Source: Paraphoma chrysanthemicola
Taxonomy: Eukaryota; Ascomycota; Dothideomycetes; Pleosporales; Phaeosphaeriaceae
Assembly: GCA_020744225.1 (NCBI GenBank)
Contig: JAGMWG010000026.1
Location: 1-64,000 of the forward strand
Reading direction: 5' to 3'
DNA: 64,000 bases
Positions 31,657 through 43,100 of this stretch are shown here, one piece after another; positions within the stretch are counted from its first letter, which is position 1; each line of letters opens with the position of its first letter. The notes under the pieces are model-generated. The model did not search any database and was not told where the DNA came from. It worked only from the letters and a program-made list of their open reading frames with translations. The position numbers and the translations under genes were made by a program.

Positions 31657-33545
31657 ATGAACGCAATCCGGAGCCTCGTTGCGATTGCTGCATTCAGCAT
31701 TGCAGGAATACAGGGTGGAGATGCTTTGAGTCTGCCCTCAGCCGCATCAGGTCCAACCGTTCATTTGGGCTACGCTAGTTACCAAGGAGTTTACAATGCT
31801 ACCACGGGTCTTAACGTTTGGAAAGGGTGAGTGAGCTGTCTGGAGGTGGAATCATGTCTTCGCCGCAATTCTTGAAGCAGCACTGATTGTTTCAACTACA
31901 TAGGATTCGGTACGCTCATCCGCCGACAGGGGCTTACCGTTGGAGAGCTCCGAGCCCGCCGACAGTGTCTTGGACCGGCATCCTCGATGCGAACTCACCC
32001 GGTTCGGCTTGTCCTCAGGCAGTACCAAGGCCATTTTCGGGTGCCGCGCCGGGCAACGAAGATTGCTTATTCCTGAATGTGTTTGCACCCAAGGAAGCAG
32101 GAAAGAAAGGGTTACCCGTCCTTGTGTGGATTCATGGCGGGGGCTATGCTTCTGGAGATGCGTCGCAAGATATGAGCGAGATTCTCAAAGCGAACGACAA
32201 CGGCTTCATCGCTGTAGTTATCCAGTATCGGGTGAGTTCAGGATCTCAAAGTATTCCAAGCCCTCACTAAGATCAGGCAAGCTCGGCGCGTTTGGATTTC
32301 TCTCATCAGAGGATGTGAAAGCGGACGGTGTGGTGAACGCAGGTATCTTGGACATGGCGTTGGCGTTGAAATGGGTTCAAGCACACATAGGTAAATTTGG
32401 TGGTGATCCAAAACGTGTCACCATCTCTGGCGAGTCTGCTGGCGCGGGTGGAGTGATGCTGCTCGGCATTGCTAGAGACGGCAGTCTTGGGACTTCATTG
32501 TTTCGCAACGTAAGTACGGCACAGGACGTGACGTGGATGTTACTAACTAGGACAGTCCATTACAGCATCGCCCTACCTCTCTCCTCAGTACAACTACAAT
32601 GCTTCAGTCCCAACACAACGCTACGTTGCTTTCGCGTCGGAAGCCGGGTGTGGTCAATCGACGGACACTCTGGCATGCCTGCGAGGGAAAGACTCGGCAA
32701 CTCTACAGGCAGCAAACACAGCTGTTAATGATGCAGCATTCTACGGTGGCTTGGCTTTCCTTCCCGTGACCGATTACGACTTCATCACGTCTCTTCCGAG
32801 CAAAGCGCTGGCTAACAAACGTGTCAACGGTCAGAACATTCTGGTTGGTAACAATGCGAACGAAGGAACAATATTTGTTCCACCAACCATCAGCACGGCG
32901 GAGGATGTGGAATCATGGGTACGTTCGACATTTCCGGAACTCGACGACGCCCTTGTGCGACAGATTTTGGATGCGTACCCCAGCAGCAACGTGTCTAACG
33001 CCAAATTTGCAACCAGCGGCTTGGGCTCAGTCACTGCCTTGGACGTCAGCGAGTTTGCCACAGGCCAGCTGCAACGAGCCAACAACATCTATGCCGAAGC
33101 CACCTTTATCTGCCCATCATATTGGCTCAATGATGCATACACGGCGTCCGGTCGGAAATCGTATCACTACCAATACTCCGTGACCGGAGGGCTGCACACC
33201 GATGATATCCCTGGATACTTTGGGCCCGCAATGCCGAATCAGTCGCCTGCATTTACGACAGTCTTCCGCCAGATTTGGGGCAAATTCATCGAGTCCGCCG
33301 CGCCGGAATCAGCGGTTGGTGCATGGCCGACTTGGACCGAAGGCGGGAGCAGCCAATTGCTCAATTTGAACACAACGGGCGGGACGCCATATACACGAAC
33401 AATAGTCAACGGTCTGAGCATCACGGAATTCCAGGAACCGGGCATTGTGAATAATTTCAGTATCGCGAACGCAAAGACATGGGAAGGCAATAGGGGAGAG
33501 AGGTGTGATTTCTGGAAGCAAGTTGCCAAGCAGGTATCCATGTAG
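31657..33545 (+). CDS. Secreted type-B carboxylesterase/lipase, four exons
   Basis: Exons are 31657-31826, 31904-32231, 32282-32509 and 32556-33545. Introns are 77, 50 and 46 bp, all GT-AG, and the joined frame codes for 571 residues. The first 22 or so residues form a signal peptide (M-N-A-I-R-S-L-V-A-I-A-A-F-S-I-A). An in-frame ATG at 31639 would add six residues before it and spoil the signal. Family blocks are G-I-R-Y-A-H-P-P-T-G, E-D-C-L-F-L-N-V-F, the oxyanion-hole motif H-G-G-G-Y, the nucleophile elbow G-E-S-A-G-A-G, the acid in N-A-N-E-G-T and the catalytic His in G-L-H-T-D-D. All three triad members are present, so the enzyme should be an active extracellular ester hydrolase. It stands alone, with no obvious pathway partners nearby. 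The substrate cannot be predicted. Confidence 0.93.
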
Positions 33546-36500
33546 TGGGATGTTTTCCGGCTTCCACGATAAATGCTTCATTGTATGCGAACGTTAATTT
33601 GTAGAAACATTGTGTCACCACTTGCAATGGCTTTAGTCACATCATATAACATTCTCGGGGCTGCTGTTGTTATTTCTTCAGCGGCAGAGTTTGACTCGTA
33701 CTCAACACTGCTTTTCGCAACCGCATTCACTTTTCCAAGCAAAGCCCAAAGTCAGTATCGCATTAAGGAAAATCTCCGCAGCTCGTGCGAACTGTTGGTC
33801 TTCATCTTGGATTCCGACGTCCGTCATGGCGCTGCTGATGAAGAATCCGGCTCTGGCTAATCTCAAAAGGAAAAAGGGTAAAGAGACTGTCCGGCTTGTC
33901 CGGCAACTGTCATTGCCACGTGACTACGCGTTGATGTCGTGAAGACGAAGCCTCCGTACCGCGTTTAGCGTGTTTTCTTTGGTCAGCGTTTCTGTTCATA
34001 ATGTGTTTCTCTCTCCCCAATATCATACTATGCAAGTCAGTCCGACAATGTGCCAGATGTATGCAGGTCTTCTTTTCAACATGGTGTGCGTGCACCGTGG
34101 ATGCTTCTCCGTGCCATGCCGTGAGATTTGGTTGTTATCTAATTATCTAAATTCTCATCTATCCCAACGCGCTGTATTTGTTGTGGCGAAGAGCTGGTAA
34201 GGTTCTGCTCGTCGTTGCGCAATAGGTCATGGAGGCACGGGCGCGGGCCGCGGATGTGGTTGGCGTCCAGGGCGAACTGAAAGGGTCAGAGCCACCACTC
34301 CACCACTCCCGCCCTGTACCTGCCATGCCCTCCCGCCCATCGCATCACGTGCATCGCATCAGTTGCATTCCATTCTCGTCGCCCATCAGCACCCCGCAAG
34401 CGCCTTACGGTACGATGACTAACCATGGATCCCCGACGAGTGCGCGGCAGAGAACGTGACACCCGTTGCGGATTCAGGGAGAAGCCAGTCCAAGGCTTCA
34501 GCAACCCAAATTACCCTTCGCGCACCCCAAATGAAACTCCACGAAACCGATCCACATCTCTTCGAACCTGTCCGCAAACATTCGCGCGCTTCGACCAGCT
34601 TTTCGCAACGACGCGCAATCGCTGCATCTGCGTCGCCCGCATCCTCGACCGGGGTGTTTACCGGGGCGCATAGCGAGCCTGCGCCCACGAGACGGGCATA
34701 ACCGGGTCGTCGGTGGGGAACAGTCAAGGGCATTGTGCCTGGCGCAACAAGGCAGGCAGGACATGAACGGGCCGATGAGACGTCGTGCTTCTCGTGCTTG
34801 AGCGGGGATATTGTACCTGCCATTATTGCGCCTCTGGTCACGCAACACGCCATGTCAAGCAACCGACTCGTTGTAGTCTATACCCACAACCATACACCTC
34901 ATTGACTTGTTTGTCAAAGGCCATCAGCGCCGGAGATCACAACAGCGAGGGTGACGCGCCGCTCGTCCACAAGGTCGCAGTCGCACCTGACAGGATGACC
35001 ACTACGATTCCTGGTACCGATTCCCGCTGCTCTACGAAGATGCGCCGCCTCGAATACCACACAATAATCCATCGCGTCAGCTCGGCTTCGCACAATATTC
35101 TCTGCGAAGCATGCGCCGCCGCGCCATGTGATCGCATCGACCAACTCTCCCTCTCGCTTCGAATCGTTGATACCATCGGATGCTTGCCATAATTCCACCG
35201 CGCACCACCGCCGTCGCGCAATGACGGCATGTCGTTCAACGCACGTGTGCGCTGCCCGCACCTGCAATTGTACCGGTTCGAGTCGCTCGGGCAATGTCGT
35301 CACCGAGTGATGGGAGAGCAGAGCAGAAGGGTGAGCCTCACAGTACTTCTTGCCAGACACATATTTTTAACGCGCTTTGTAGACGAACGACAACCCGACC
35401 TGCCGCCGCCGAGCCACCGCCGAGCCACCGCCGGCGCAAGCAAGCCCCCACACGTCGCCCGATACGCCGCAGCTCCCACACATCTTCTGCGCCCACCTGC
35501 TCCTGTACGAGGGAGCAGCCGCCGGCGCCTACAAGCCCAACCCTTTGCGCATCGAACCGATGGTGTCGTCCACTTTTACACGCCCCGCCCGAGCTTAGCC
35601 GTGGATGCTCGTCGCTCGAGCTCGCACGGCCAGTGTGGGTATTGGGTGGGTGGTGGAACTCGTGGTCGCATGGTCGGCGTGCGTGCGGCCGCGCATCGGG
35701 ATCGAATACAACACTGTCGCACTTGGTCTGGAGGCGGAAAGCTCCTACCGGAATATACGTTGAATGCCACATCGCCATTACCTGGCCTCGAAGCTTCCTC
35801 CATTTCCAGTGCCTCCTTTGTCTTCCTGCTGTGCGTGACGGTGACCACTCCGCAAATCCTACCAATATCTCACTACCTGCATATTGCGCGCCGACAGAAA
35901 TTCAAGCTCAAAGTGAGCGACAATAGAGCAGCTACGTGAGTGAAGAGACCAAAGCAAAGCGAGTACGCCGAGTTCTTGCGCATGTCCCTCACGCGACTTG
36001 TACCGCAATGCTTATGAACCACGAGCACAACATGCATTCAAACCCGGCACTACCCTGACTGAGATGATCTGGGGGCTTCCTCGGGAAAGTTATCGTGAAG
36101 AAGGATCATGACCAAAGTTGCTCCATCTCGTATCCAAAATGCCAAACCACGAGTCTTGGAACGGGGAGCGTTGGTCGACTCGAGCTGCAGCTATCATAGC
36201 AAACCAGTAGAAGGAGGTAGTACACCGCACGCTTCACCACCTCCAGACACCCAGTCCCTGGATCGGCGTCACGGCGTTCGTTCATCGGTATAACAGCAGA
36301 TGCCGCGGAAGGTGGTGACCGAAATGTGCAATATCGTTGTAACATCGCGTGGTGGTGCGCAAAGGTCTCGGAGGATTTGAGAGGTCCTTGTCAATTGCAG
36401 TAAACAAGACGTGGATTACGGAATATCGCGTTTGGCAATGGTATTTTGTTGCAGTAGTCTACTTTCTGCTACTGGGCTGACTGACGGCGAGGATGGGTGC

Positions 36501-36630
36501 CATGTCAGCAGCAAAGCCCAGCGCAGAGTCGTGCAAACTTGCGTCAGTTGATCCGGCACTCGAGTATGAAGAGTAAAGAGATTTGAAGTGCTGGATTCGT
36601 TGTGACAACAATATGGATTGACAATAGATG
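33546..36630. other. Intergenic, GC-rich and partly low-complexity
   Basis: No gene is supported. Between 34.2 and 35.8 kb long frames are open on both strands at once, which reflects GC-rich low-complexity sequence (including a GCCACCGCC-type run near 35.4 kb) rather than coding. None shows a domain. Confidence 0.45.
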
Positions 36631-36720
36631 GATGCATAATACATGGATGCATAATACATGGATGCATAATACATGGATGCATAATACATGGATGCATAAT
36701 ACATGGATGCATAATACATG
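36631..36720 (+). repeat. Perfect 15-bp tandem repeat, six copies
   Basis: The unit GATGCATAATACATG is repeated six times without any mismatch, and is followed by a GGAT tetranucleotide run (36724-36739). Such perfect identity implies recent expansion. Confidence 0.97.
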
Positions 36721-36741
36721 GCTGGATGGATGGATGGATGC
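36721..36741 (+). repeat. GGAT/GATG tetranucleotide run
   Basis: Four consecutive GGAT units directly abut the 15-bp array and share its GGATG core, so the two probably arose by slippage from the same seed. Confidence 0.85.
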
Positions 36742-37476
36742 ATTATGAAGTAGCGCAGTGCCTTATCCATTTTGATCGGACGGCGGATTGGGATGTCAAG
36801 GCTATTAGAAGTACGAAAGAGTCCTCTTGGACAATCGAATTCGTGGATAGACCTTCAGCGGAAAGAAAATCCTTCCCAATTTCGTCGAACCTGTATATAT
36901 TTTGTGTGCGCCCTGGCGTCTCATACAACGATTCAGCGTCAATTCGGGAAATATCTGCTTCATTCTTCTGTCAAGGTTCTCTCATGTATGTTCTTTCTTT
37001 CAGACTGGCCTCTGCTAGCCACGTGAGATCTAGATCCGATTCGTCCAGTCTCTCCATATTCGAGGATATCCTCGGTAGTCTGTAAGTCTCTGCTTTTTCT
37101 GTATCAACCTCCTGTAATCAGAGTAGATGAAGACAAATCACAGTCGAGTCAAAGTTGGATGCAGAGCAAATGAATCATGATGGCTATCAAAGCACTGAAG
37201 CGTGAGTAGTTTCGGAGATACAATGCATTGGTTACTCAACTAACTGAAATGAACTAACTGAAAGACCCAAACTATAACATGTCCAGACACTGGTATACAC
37301 CAGTGATCTCAGGTACATATACCTCCATACAAAGAAAGAGAAAGACGGGATCGGAGTTGCACAACATAAGCGCCTAGCAGAGAGCACAACCAATTTCCTA
37401 ATGAACAAGACCGAAGCCTTGAACCTGTGCTTCTTGATGTTGCTCGGGGGCGTAGCTCACTACTTCCAACTTGGGT
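36742..37476. other. Intergenic, no supported gene
   Basis: Short plus-strand frames cover 36.6-37.1 kb without any known domain. The rest is AT-rich and empty. Confidence 0.45.
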
Positions 37477-38142
37477 TCAAGAGGACGGGTTGAAGCTGCA
37501 AGTTACCTTGTCGCCGAGAAGATCGGTCTCAGCACGGTTGAGTGCTCCGGCCGTAAAAACGGCCGCCAGCGTTGTATCCGCAGTGCTTTGCAGGGCCGTC
37601 GTAGATGCAATTTGATCGGCCATCATTGTCTCTAGGCGAGTAATGCGAGCGTGCAGGTCTTCGCTGCGTGCAGTAACATCAGCATCCTGGAGTTTAGCTG
37701 CCTTTGCGTCTTCGCGGTTCTTATCCATGACTTCAATTCGTTTGATATGCGCTGCGAGAACGTCTAGGTTAGATGTTAAGTGCTTGAATTCAAGGACCTT
37801 CGTCGCCAACTCGTTCTGTAACTCGTTGTTTTCAGCGCGTACCTTATCAAGGCTAGCTTCAAGGTTCTGAAGTAAGTCTTGCTTCTTCTTGTGTTCGACC
37901 TCAAGATCCGTAAATTTAGCCGTCCAGGTTTCCTGAAGCTTTTTCATTTCCTTCGCTGCCTCGAGGTAGGCCAAGCGCCTTACCTCACCAACAATTCTTT
38001 TAGCGCACCTTCCTGCGAGAGCATTGGGAAGATAGGGAAGTCCTAAAGTTAAATCTTCGATATCACGCTCTAAAACCTTAAATAACTGTTCAAATTCATC
38101 CATTTTAGGACTTTGAACTCGTGGTCGGAGACTTGCTTGCAT
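37477..38142 (-). CDS. Hypothetical coiled-coil protein, 221 residues
   Basis: An uninterrupted frame begins M-Q-A-S-L-R-P-R-V-Q-S-P-K-M-D-E-F-E; the Met at residue 14 is an equally good start. Residues 55-150 are rich in Lys, Glu, Leu and Gln with heptad-like spacing (for example E-V-E-H-K-K-K-Q-D-L-L-Q-N-L-E-A), predicting a long coiled coil. A second helical part follows (E-D-L-H-A-R-I-T-R-L-E-T-M-M). The tail is small-residue rich. It lies 441 bp outside the left inverted repeat of the NLR-bearing element. I do not recognise a family; a structural or adaptor-like role would be a guess. The intact frame over 221 codons of strongly helical composition argues for a real gene. Confidence 0.55.
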   Translation of the reverse strand: MQASLRPRVQSPKMDEFEQLFKVLERDIEDLTLGLPYLPNALAGRCAKRIVGEVRRLAYLEAAKEMKKLQETWTAKFTDLEVEHKKKQDLLQNLEASLDKVRAENNELQNELATKVLEFKHLTSNLDVLAAHIKRIEVMDKNREDAKAAKLQDADVTARSEDLHARITRLETMMADQIASTTALQSTADTTLAAVFTAGALNRAETDLLGDKVTCSFNPSS

Positions 38143-38580
38143 TATGCTCTATTGAATAGGTTAGAAAACTAGTACGAATGTACGTACCTAGTTAGATCGG
38201 CAGTCTTGATCGTTACCTAGCAGATGTATATCGGTCCGAACCTTTGGGGCTGAGTAGATCTGGCTATGCGATGGAAGTGAAGTGTGCTTTTGGTTCCGTG
38301 CCTGAACGTGATAAGCAACCAAAGTGTTGGTGATGATGAAAGAAGAAGTATTCAAGTTTCCTGAGAAGAACATATATAAAAGGGCGAGGACATTGAGCTT
38401 GCCTACATAGTGTAATATCATTACAGTCTATGTGAGGATATATAAGCTCTGTAGGGAACACGATGCGCAAAGGAGCGCTTTACTGGTATAGCATGCGCCC
38501 CAAGCAACTAGAGACAATGTTTCGACGTTGTAGGTGTACATGAATAACTCGTTATTGATCTGATGATTTGTCAAAAGAAC
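38143..38580. other. AT-rich intergenic flank of the TIR element
   Basis: No gene is seen. The stretch is noticeably AT-richer than the surrounding genes and ends at the TA that precedes the left terminal inverted repeat. Confidence 0.5.
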
Positions 38581-38582
38581 TA

Positions 38583-38637
38583 ATGTCAATCCCTGCGTGC
38601 CGGGACACTCGGCGTAACGGGACACCTTTTCTCCCGG
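38583..38637 (+). repeat. Left terminal inverted repeat
   Basis: Begins directly after TA. It contains two copies of a GTGCCGGGACAC-like box (second copy degenerate), spaced about 19 bp apart, as expected for tandem transposase-binding sites. Confidence 0.75.
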
Positions 38638-39335
38638 GCGCCCGGGATGCTCGCACAATACATACAAGTCGACTAGCTTAGCGTGCATCTGTTCCTTAGC
38701 TCTTATTCTTCTACTGCATCCCCCTCCGGCGCTAAAAAGCGTGTCACCTACGATGCTGTAGTTCCTTTTGCTGGTTCTATTAATAAACCCTCTTTAAGAA
38801 CCCCCCTGCTTAATTGTTGTAGCGTAAGGTTATAAAGATTTCAGCAAGTCATAAAGCTAGCTGAGAGGGTAAAGAACTAGATTGTGGCCTTAAAATGTTA
38901 GTTTCAAGTATAGAGCGTGCAGAATGGCAGTTTCTCTGCGCCGAGAGCACGATCGGTAGGACGCGGCTAATTGTCCGTGTGTGTTAAGCGAGTTTTCGGC
39001 TGCAGAGGCATGCTGAGATGTCTGCATCCCTTGTCGCGCACTGTAGCTAAGGATCGTGGCTCTGAGAGTAATGCTTCGGGCGGCTGTTATTCCCGCCACT
39101 GCAAGTAATTATAGCACAGTCTCGAGTCCCTAGTCTCTAGTGCGCGCAACCCCTATTGTGCAAAGCCACTAAGTACTTTGGCCTGTTGATGTATTGCAAC
39201 TCTACAACAAATTTGCCATGCTGCTAAACACACCGATAAGGTAATAGAGGAAGGCAGGCCTACTTGGCCTTGCACAAAGCTGTGCATTTAGCTAGATATA
39301 ACTCGCTTTCCTTCTCCCATGCTTCTCCCTCCCAA
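38638..39335. other. AT-rich interior between left TIR and the NLR stop codon
   Basis: No gene is supported. A short plus-strand open piece near 38.70-38.83 kb has protein-like composition but no recognisable transposase motif. Confidence 0.4.
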
Positions 39336-42329
39336 CTAGAACTTTGTTAGTCGAGACTGCTCTTGTAACACAAGCACTTCGCTACGACGTTGCCGACATG
39401 CTCGGGTAGTTGGGTGATCCTCTCCAAGGACAACGCTGTACCCGTCACACGCCCTGCTGAACAGGTCAAGAGATTCTTCGTAGTCACAGAGCGTCGCAAG
39501 CAGGTGAGCAAGGCAGTACACGCTAGTGAGCGTGTCAGGGTGCTCGCGCCCAAGCACCTTCTCAGATCCCACTAGAACTCGTCGATGCATCGCTTCTGCC
39601 TCCTCGTACTTGCCCTGCTTTGACAGCACCGACCCAAGCTGGCTGACGCTGGTGAGTGTGTGGGGGTGCTCGCGCCCAAGCACCTTCTCTCTTGCTTCTA
39701 GCGCTCGTCGCTCTATTGCTTCGGCCTCCTCGTACTTGCCCTGCTTCGACAGCACCGACCCAAGCTGGCTGACGCTGGTGAGTGTGTGGGGGTGCTCGCG
39801 CCCAAGCACCTTCTCAGATCCCACTAGAACTCGTCGATGCATCGCTTCTGCCTCCTCGTACTTGCCCTGCTTTGACAGCACCGACCCAAGGTTATTGACG
39901 CTGATGAGCGTGTGCGGATGCTCGCGCCCAAGCACCTTCTCTCTTGCTTCTAGCGCTCGTCGCTCTATTGCTTCGGCCTCCTCGTACTTGCCCTGCTTCG
40001 ACAGCACCGACCCAAGCTGGCTGACGCTAATAAGCGTGTCAGGGTGCTCGCGCCCAAGCACCTTCTCAGATCCTTCTAGATCTCGTCGATGCATCGCTTC
40101 TGCCTCCTCGTACTTGCCCTGCTTTGACAGCACCGACCCAAGCTGGCTGACGCTGGTGAGTGTGTGGGGGTGCTCGCGCCCAAGCACCTTCTCTCTTGCT
40201 TCTAGCGCTCGTCGCTCCATCACTTCTGCCTCCTCGTACTTGCCCTGGCTCGACAGCACCGACCCAAGCTGGCTGATGCTGGTGAGCGTGTGGGGGTCTT
40301 TGCTACCTAGTACTCTACTCCTCGACTCCATCACTTGTATATAGAGCTCTTCGGCTCTCTTGTATTTTCCATCGCTCTGCAGAGCCCTTGCGCAATCTTC
40401 TGCAAGATTTGTTTCCTCCTCGTTATCGTTCTCCATACTATGCGACAGTGCATATTGCGCATGTGGCAGCAGTCGCCTCCATTTGCTTCTGTTACTGTGA
40501 TCGCTGCTTGGAAACACCTGGAGCAGCCGCGTGACGGTGCGTTGAGTGCATTCATGAAGCCGTCCCTGCACCTGCAGCTGCTCTCGTAAGGCTTGGTGCA
40601 CCAATCGATGCACGTCGAATGCTGACTCAGCAGGTCGCCTTGTGACGAGCGCATACCTATCGAGTATCATGATCGCATCCTCACGAGCCTGCGGCGAAGC
40701 TGCCTTAAGCAGATCGAGCGGAATGTCCTTTCGGTCTACGCACGCAGCAAAGTAAAGATGCTCTGCAGCAATGGCGTTGCTCTGCTGGACCTGACCTATG
40801 GAAAGAGATAGTGTAGCAGCTACAGCCTTTCTTAGACCAGACTCTCCCTGCTCGCCTTCACGCAAGTCATTGCTGTGCTCAAGAGCTGTTTGATTTAGTC
40901 GTACTTGGTACTGCTGCACTGTCATATTGCTTGCGTTCATGCACGCTGCCGCTTGCGACACTACTAGCGGCAGGTGCGATAGTTCCCTTAGTAGGCGTAT
41001 GGCTCCTGGCTGCTCAGCATTAGAGAGCGGCGTTGTCAAACGGGATTGCAACATCCTCAGCGCCGTGTCTGACGTCAGCTCACGCAGCTCTACTACGTCT
41101 TGTGGAGCAAGCGTCTTCGCCGTGTCGCTTTCTGTTGTTGTGAAAATGACAGAACACAGCTTGGAGTGCGGCAGAAAGTCGGCTAAGTCTGCAGCTTCTG
41201 CCGTTGACGAGCCACCATGCTGGACGTTGTCGAAGATCAGCAAACACTGCCGCGTACTCAGCTGTGCTGTGCAACGTTTCACGATCTGCTCTATGTCTGC
41301 CTGGTCACCGTCACAACCAGGAACGCCGAGCTTCTGTGCAACACTAGTATAGGACTGGTCGAGACTGTCTTTGCCACTCGCATCAATCCAGAAGACCGAG
41401 CAATGCTTGTGTTTCTTCAGTGTTCTATGTGCGACCTCGAGCGCGAGTTGCGATTTACCTGTTCCGCCAGGCCCGACTACTGCAAGCGTCGAGGTAGTCT
41501 GTGTGTTGCTAAAGAGCTTCGCTTCTAGTTCAGCGAGCTGTAGTTCGCGACCCACAAAAGACTTATTGCGCGAGAACGGGACGATCCACGGTGCACGGCC
41601 GGCTCCCTCCACTTCAGCCTGCAGTCTTTCCAACGCACTCTCCCTTCCTTCGCCATAGGTTGCAGGCATAGAGACGCCAAGAAGTCCAAGCAGGCAGTAT
41701 ACTACATCTTCTTTCTCGGTCGTTTCGCGACCGATAACCCATCGCATGCGTTCAGATATGCTGAACTGGTCTAAAGGACAGTTGCGCAGCGCGGCGAGCG
41801 GGATGCTAGTAATACTGTGTAGCAGTTGATCAAGTGACGCTTTGTCGCCGATGCGCTGTCCTTCACGCGAGAAGAACTCGACTGACACTGGCGCGATTAG
41901 CTCTTGGAGCGTCCATCCTCGAGTAAACCATGCGCTTGCACAGAACAACGCCTCCCAGTTGCTATGTTGGTTAGTATCCGTCACAGCTGACAGCAACACA
42001 TCTGACAGGAAGACGTAGCATCGGGCCGCATTCCGGTACCACTGAAACATCGAGTTGATCGCCTTCGAGCGCTCATTGTTGTCCCACCTGTCTATGCAGC
42101 ATGTGTCGATCCAGAAGTACTGCAGCCCGTCCTGAGCTGCTTGTTCGGCGCAGAACCTAAGTTTCCTGTAGCCTTCTTCTTTCTCTTTATAGTTTCCATT
42201 TGATATGTCTTCGATAAGAGTCTCAGAGTCGCTCCATCGGTGCGATAGGATAGCGTAGGGCGGGATCGGCTTGCCGCGAAAGTCGGTCAAGATCAGTCTC
42301 CCTAGCGCGTCAAAGTAGAGAAGCCGCAT
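39336..42329 (-). CDS. HET-NB-ARC-TPR NLR-like receptor (vegetative incompatibility type)
   Basis: The uninterrupted frame codes for 997 residues from the ATG at 42329, chosen because HET proteins typically begin M-R-L-L-x-F; an upstream in-frame ATG at 42449 would add 40 residues. The HET domain (about 20-200) shows A-I-L-S-H-R-W, W-I-D-T-C-C-I-D and R-G-W-T-L-Q-E-L. The nucleotide-binding domain has F-V-G-R-E, Walker A G-P-G-G-T-G-K-S near 285-293 and Walker B L-L-I-F-D-N near 364, followed by a winged-helix-like V-H-R-L-V-H-Q-A-L-R. The C-terminus carries eight 42-residue TPR units (about 645-975), six nearly identical. In fungi such proteins act as intracellular sensors whose repeats recognise a partner and whose HET domain triggers cell death. 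The ligand is unknown. It lies inside a TIR-bounded element, which is unusual. Confidence 0.93.
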   Translation of the reverse strand: MRLLYFDALGRLILTDFRGKPIPPYAILSHRWSDSETLIEDISNGNYKEKEEGYRKLRFCAEQAAQDGLQYFWIDTCCIDRWDNNERSKAINSMFQWYRNAARCYVFLSDVLLSAVTDTNQHSNWEALFCASAWFTRGWTLQELIAPVSVEFFSREGQRIGDKASLDQLLHSITSIPLAALRNCPLDQFSISERMRWVIGRETTEKEDVVYCLLGLLGVSMPATYGEGRESALERLQAEVEGAGRAPWIVPFSRNKSFVGRELQLAELEAKLFSNTQTTSTLAVVGPGGTGKSQLALEVAHRTLKKHKHCSVFWIDASGKDSLDQSYTSVAQKLGVPGCDGDQADIEQIVKRCTAQLSTRQCLLIFDNVQHGGSSTAEAADLADFLPHSKLCSVIFTTTESDTAKTLAPQDVVELRELTSDTALRMLQSRLTTPLSNAEQPGAIRLLRELSHLPLVVSQAAACMNASNMTVQQYQVRLNQTALEHSNDLREGEQGESGLRKAVAATLSLSIGQVQQSNAIAAEHLYFAACVDRKDIPLDLLKAASPQAREDAIMILDRYALVTRRPAESAFDVHRLVHQALREQLQVQGRLHECTQRTVTRLLQVFPSSDHSNRSKWRRLLPHAQYALSHSMENDNEEETNLAEDCARALQSDGKYKRAEELYIQVMESRSRVLGSKDPHTLTSISQLGSVLSSQGKYEEAEVMERRALEAREKVLGREHPHTLTSVSQLGSVLSKQGKYEEAEAMHRRDLEGSEKVLGREHPDTLISVSQLGSVLSKQGKYEEAEAIERRALEAREKVLGREHPHTLISVNNLGSVLSKQGKYEEAEAMHRRVLVGSEKVLGREHPHTLTSVSQLGSVLSKQGKYEEAEAIERRALEAREKVLGREHPHTLTSVSQLGSVLSKQGKYEEAEAMHRRVLVGSEKVLGREHPDTLTSVYCLAHLLATLCDYEESLDLFSRACDGYSVVLGEDHPTTRACRQRRSEVLVLQEQSRLTKF
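39560..40260. repeat. 126-bp coding tandem repeat array of the NLR (TPR units)
   Basis: Six near-identical 126-bp units encode G-K-Y-E-E-A-E...V-L-G-R-E-H-P. They alternate between an I-E-R-R-A-L-E-A-R-E form and an M-H-R-R-V-L-V-G-S-E form. A silent TTT/TTC difference alternates in step, so the duplicated unit is a 252-bp pair. Confidence 0.95.
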
Positions 42330-43100
42330 AGCGCTTGCAGCTTGAAGTTTGGCCTGTGGAAGTAGAGGCGTAAACGACTTCGGTGGTGGTGAGAGTAGAA
42401 CGATGTGTTTGCGACAAGGCAGAGAGGTCAGCCTGGCGAGGCAGTGCATGCAACCAGGCTGAAGGTGCTGCTAGGTGCATCAAGCGCCAAGCATCCTACG
42501 CTGCCTCGCCTCACCATCTGCGTTATGCAACTCATCTTCGAGGGGTGCACGTGTGGGTGAGATGTCAGCGGATAGTGCAAATCTACCAAGGTTGTTGTCG
42601 TGGCCTCTTGCATAAATCTACGCGACAGAGGCGAGCATGACTGGGGAGATGTTCGACCGGAAACAAGACCTGTCTAAGGCCGCAGTTCTCAGCCACAGCG
42701 TGCACTGCCTCGCGCGGACATCTCAACACGTTACTGCCGCCAAGTCTCGCTTGAACGCACGGCCGATCAGACGCGCTTTAACGATCTTGCCTTTCGTGCG
42801 GAGAAACTGCCGGGATACACATTCCTCACCCCAACTTAACCGTCTGAGGTTGCGGGTTTGAATGTGATCATCTTAGCTTCTCTCTTGGTCCACCGAGCGC
42901 TTTGTGAAGACGGCTTATCGCAAATTGACATGAAGGTGTTAATATGAGACTAAGTAGACGTCATTTACAAAACTAGCGATAGCACAGTCAACGTCACAGT
43001 TAACGTCACCGACGTCTAACGAGATAAAAGGCCGAGAGCCACACAGTCGATACAAGCTGACACTTTTAGTCTCTAGGCGCAGCGAGAGCTTCCCGAGCCT
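42330..43100. other. 5' flank of the NLR within the TIR element
   Basis: Presumed promoter. No gene or transposase remnant is recognised. Near the right repeat, AACGTCAC occurs twice within 20 bp (about 42990-43010), a possible subterminal repeat. Confidence 0.4.

Noticed and set aside
35229..35939. Long overlapping plus-strand frames of over 200 codons
   Set aside because: GC-rich low-complexity sequence is open in several frames and on both strands at once. The Arg/Pro-rich composition shows no domain.
36459..36770. Minus-strand frame with repeated Tyr-Tyr-Ala-Ser-Met units
   Set aside because: It is generated entirely by the 15-bp tandem repeat read in frame.
37444..37495. GGGGGCGTAGCTCA followed by GGGTTCAAG, resembling tRNA arms
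   Set aside because: The spacing leaves no anticodon arm or acceptor pairing, and it overlaps the end of the coiled-coil ORF.
38638..38860. Possible transposase remnant inside the TIR element
   Set aside because: A short protein-like stretch exists but shows no DDE/DDD or helix-turn-helix motif, so I do not call a transposase.
39526..40344. A 272-codon open frame on the plus strand opposite the NLR repeats
   Set aside because: It is an antisense shadow: the 126-bp unit is a multiple of three, so one stop-free antisense unit stays open in every copy. It has no start context or known domain.
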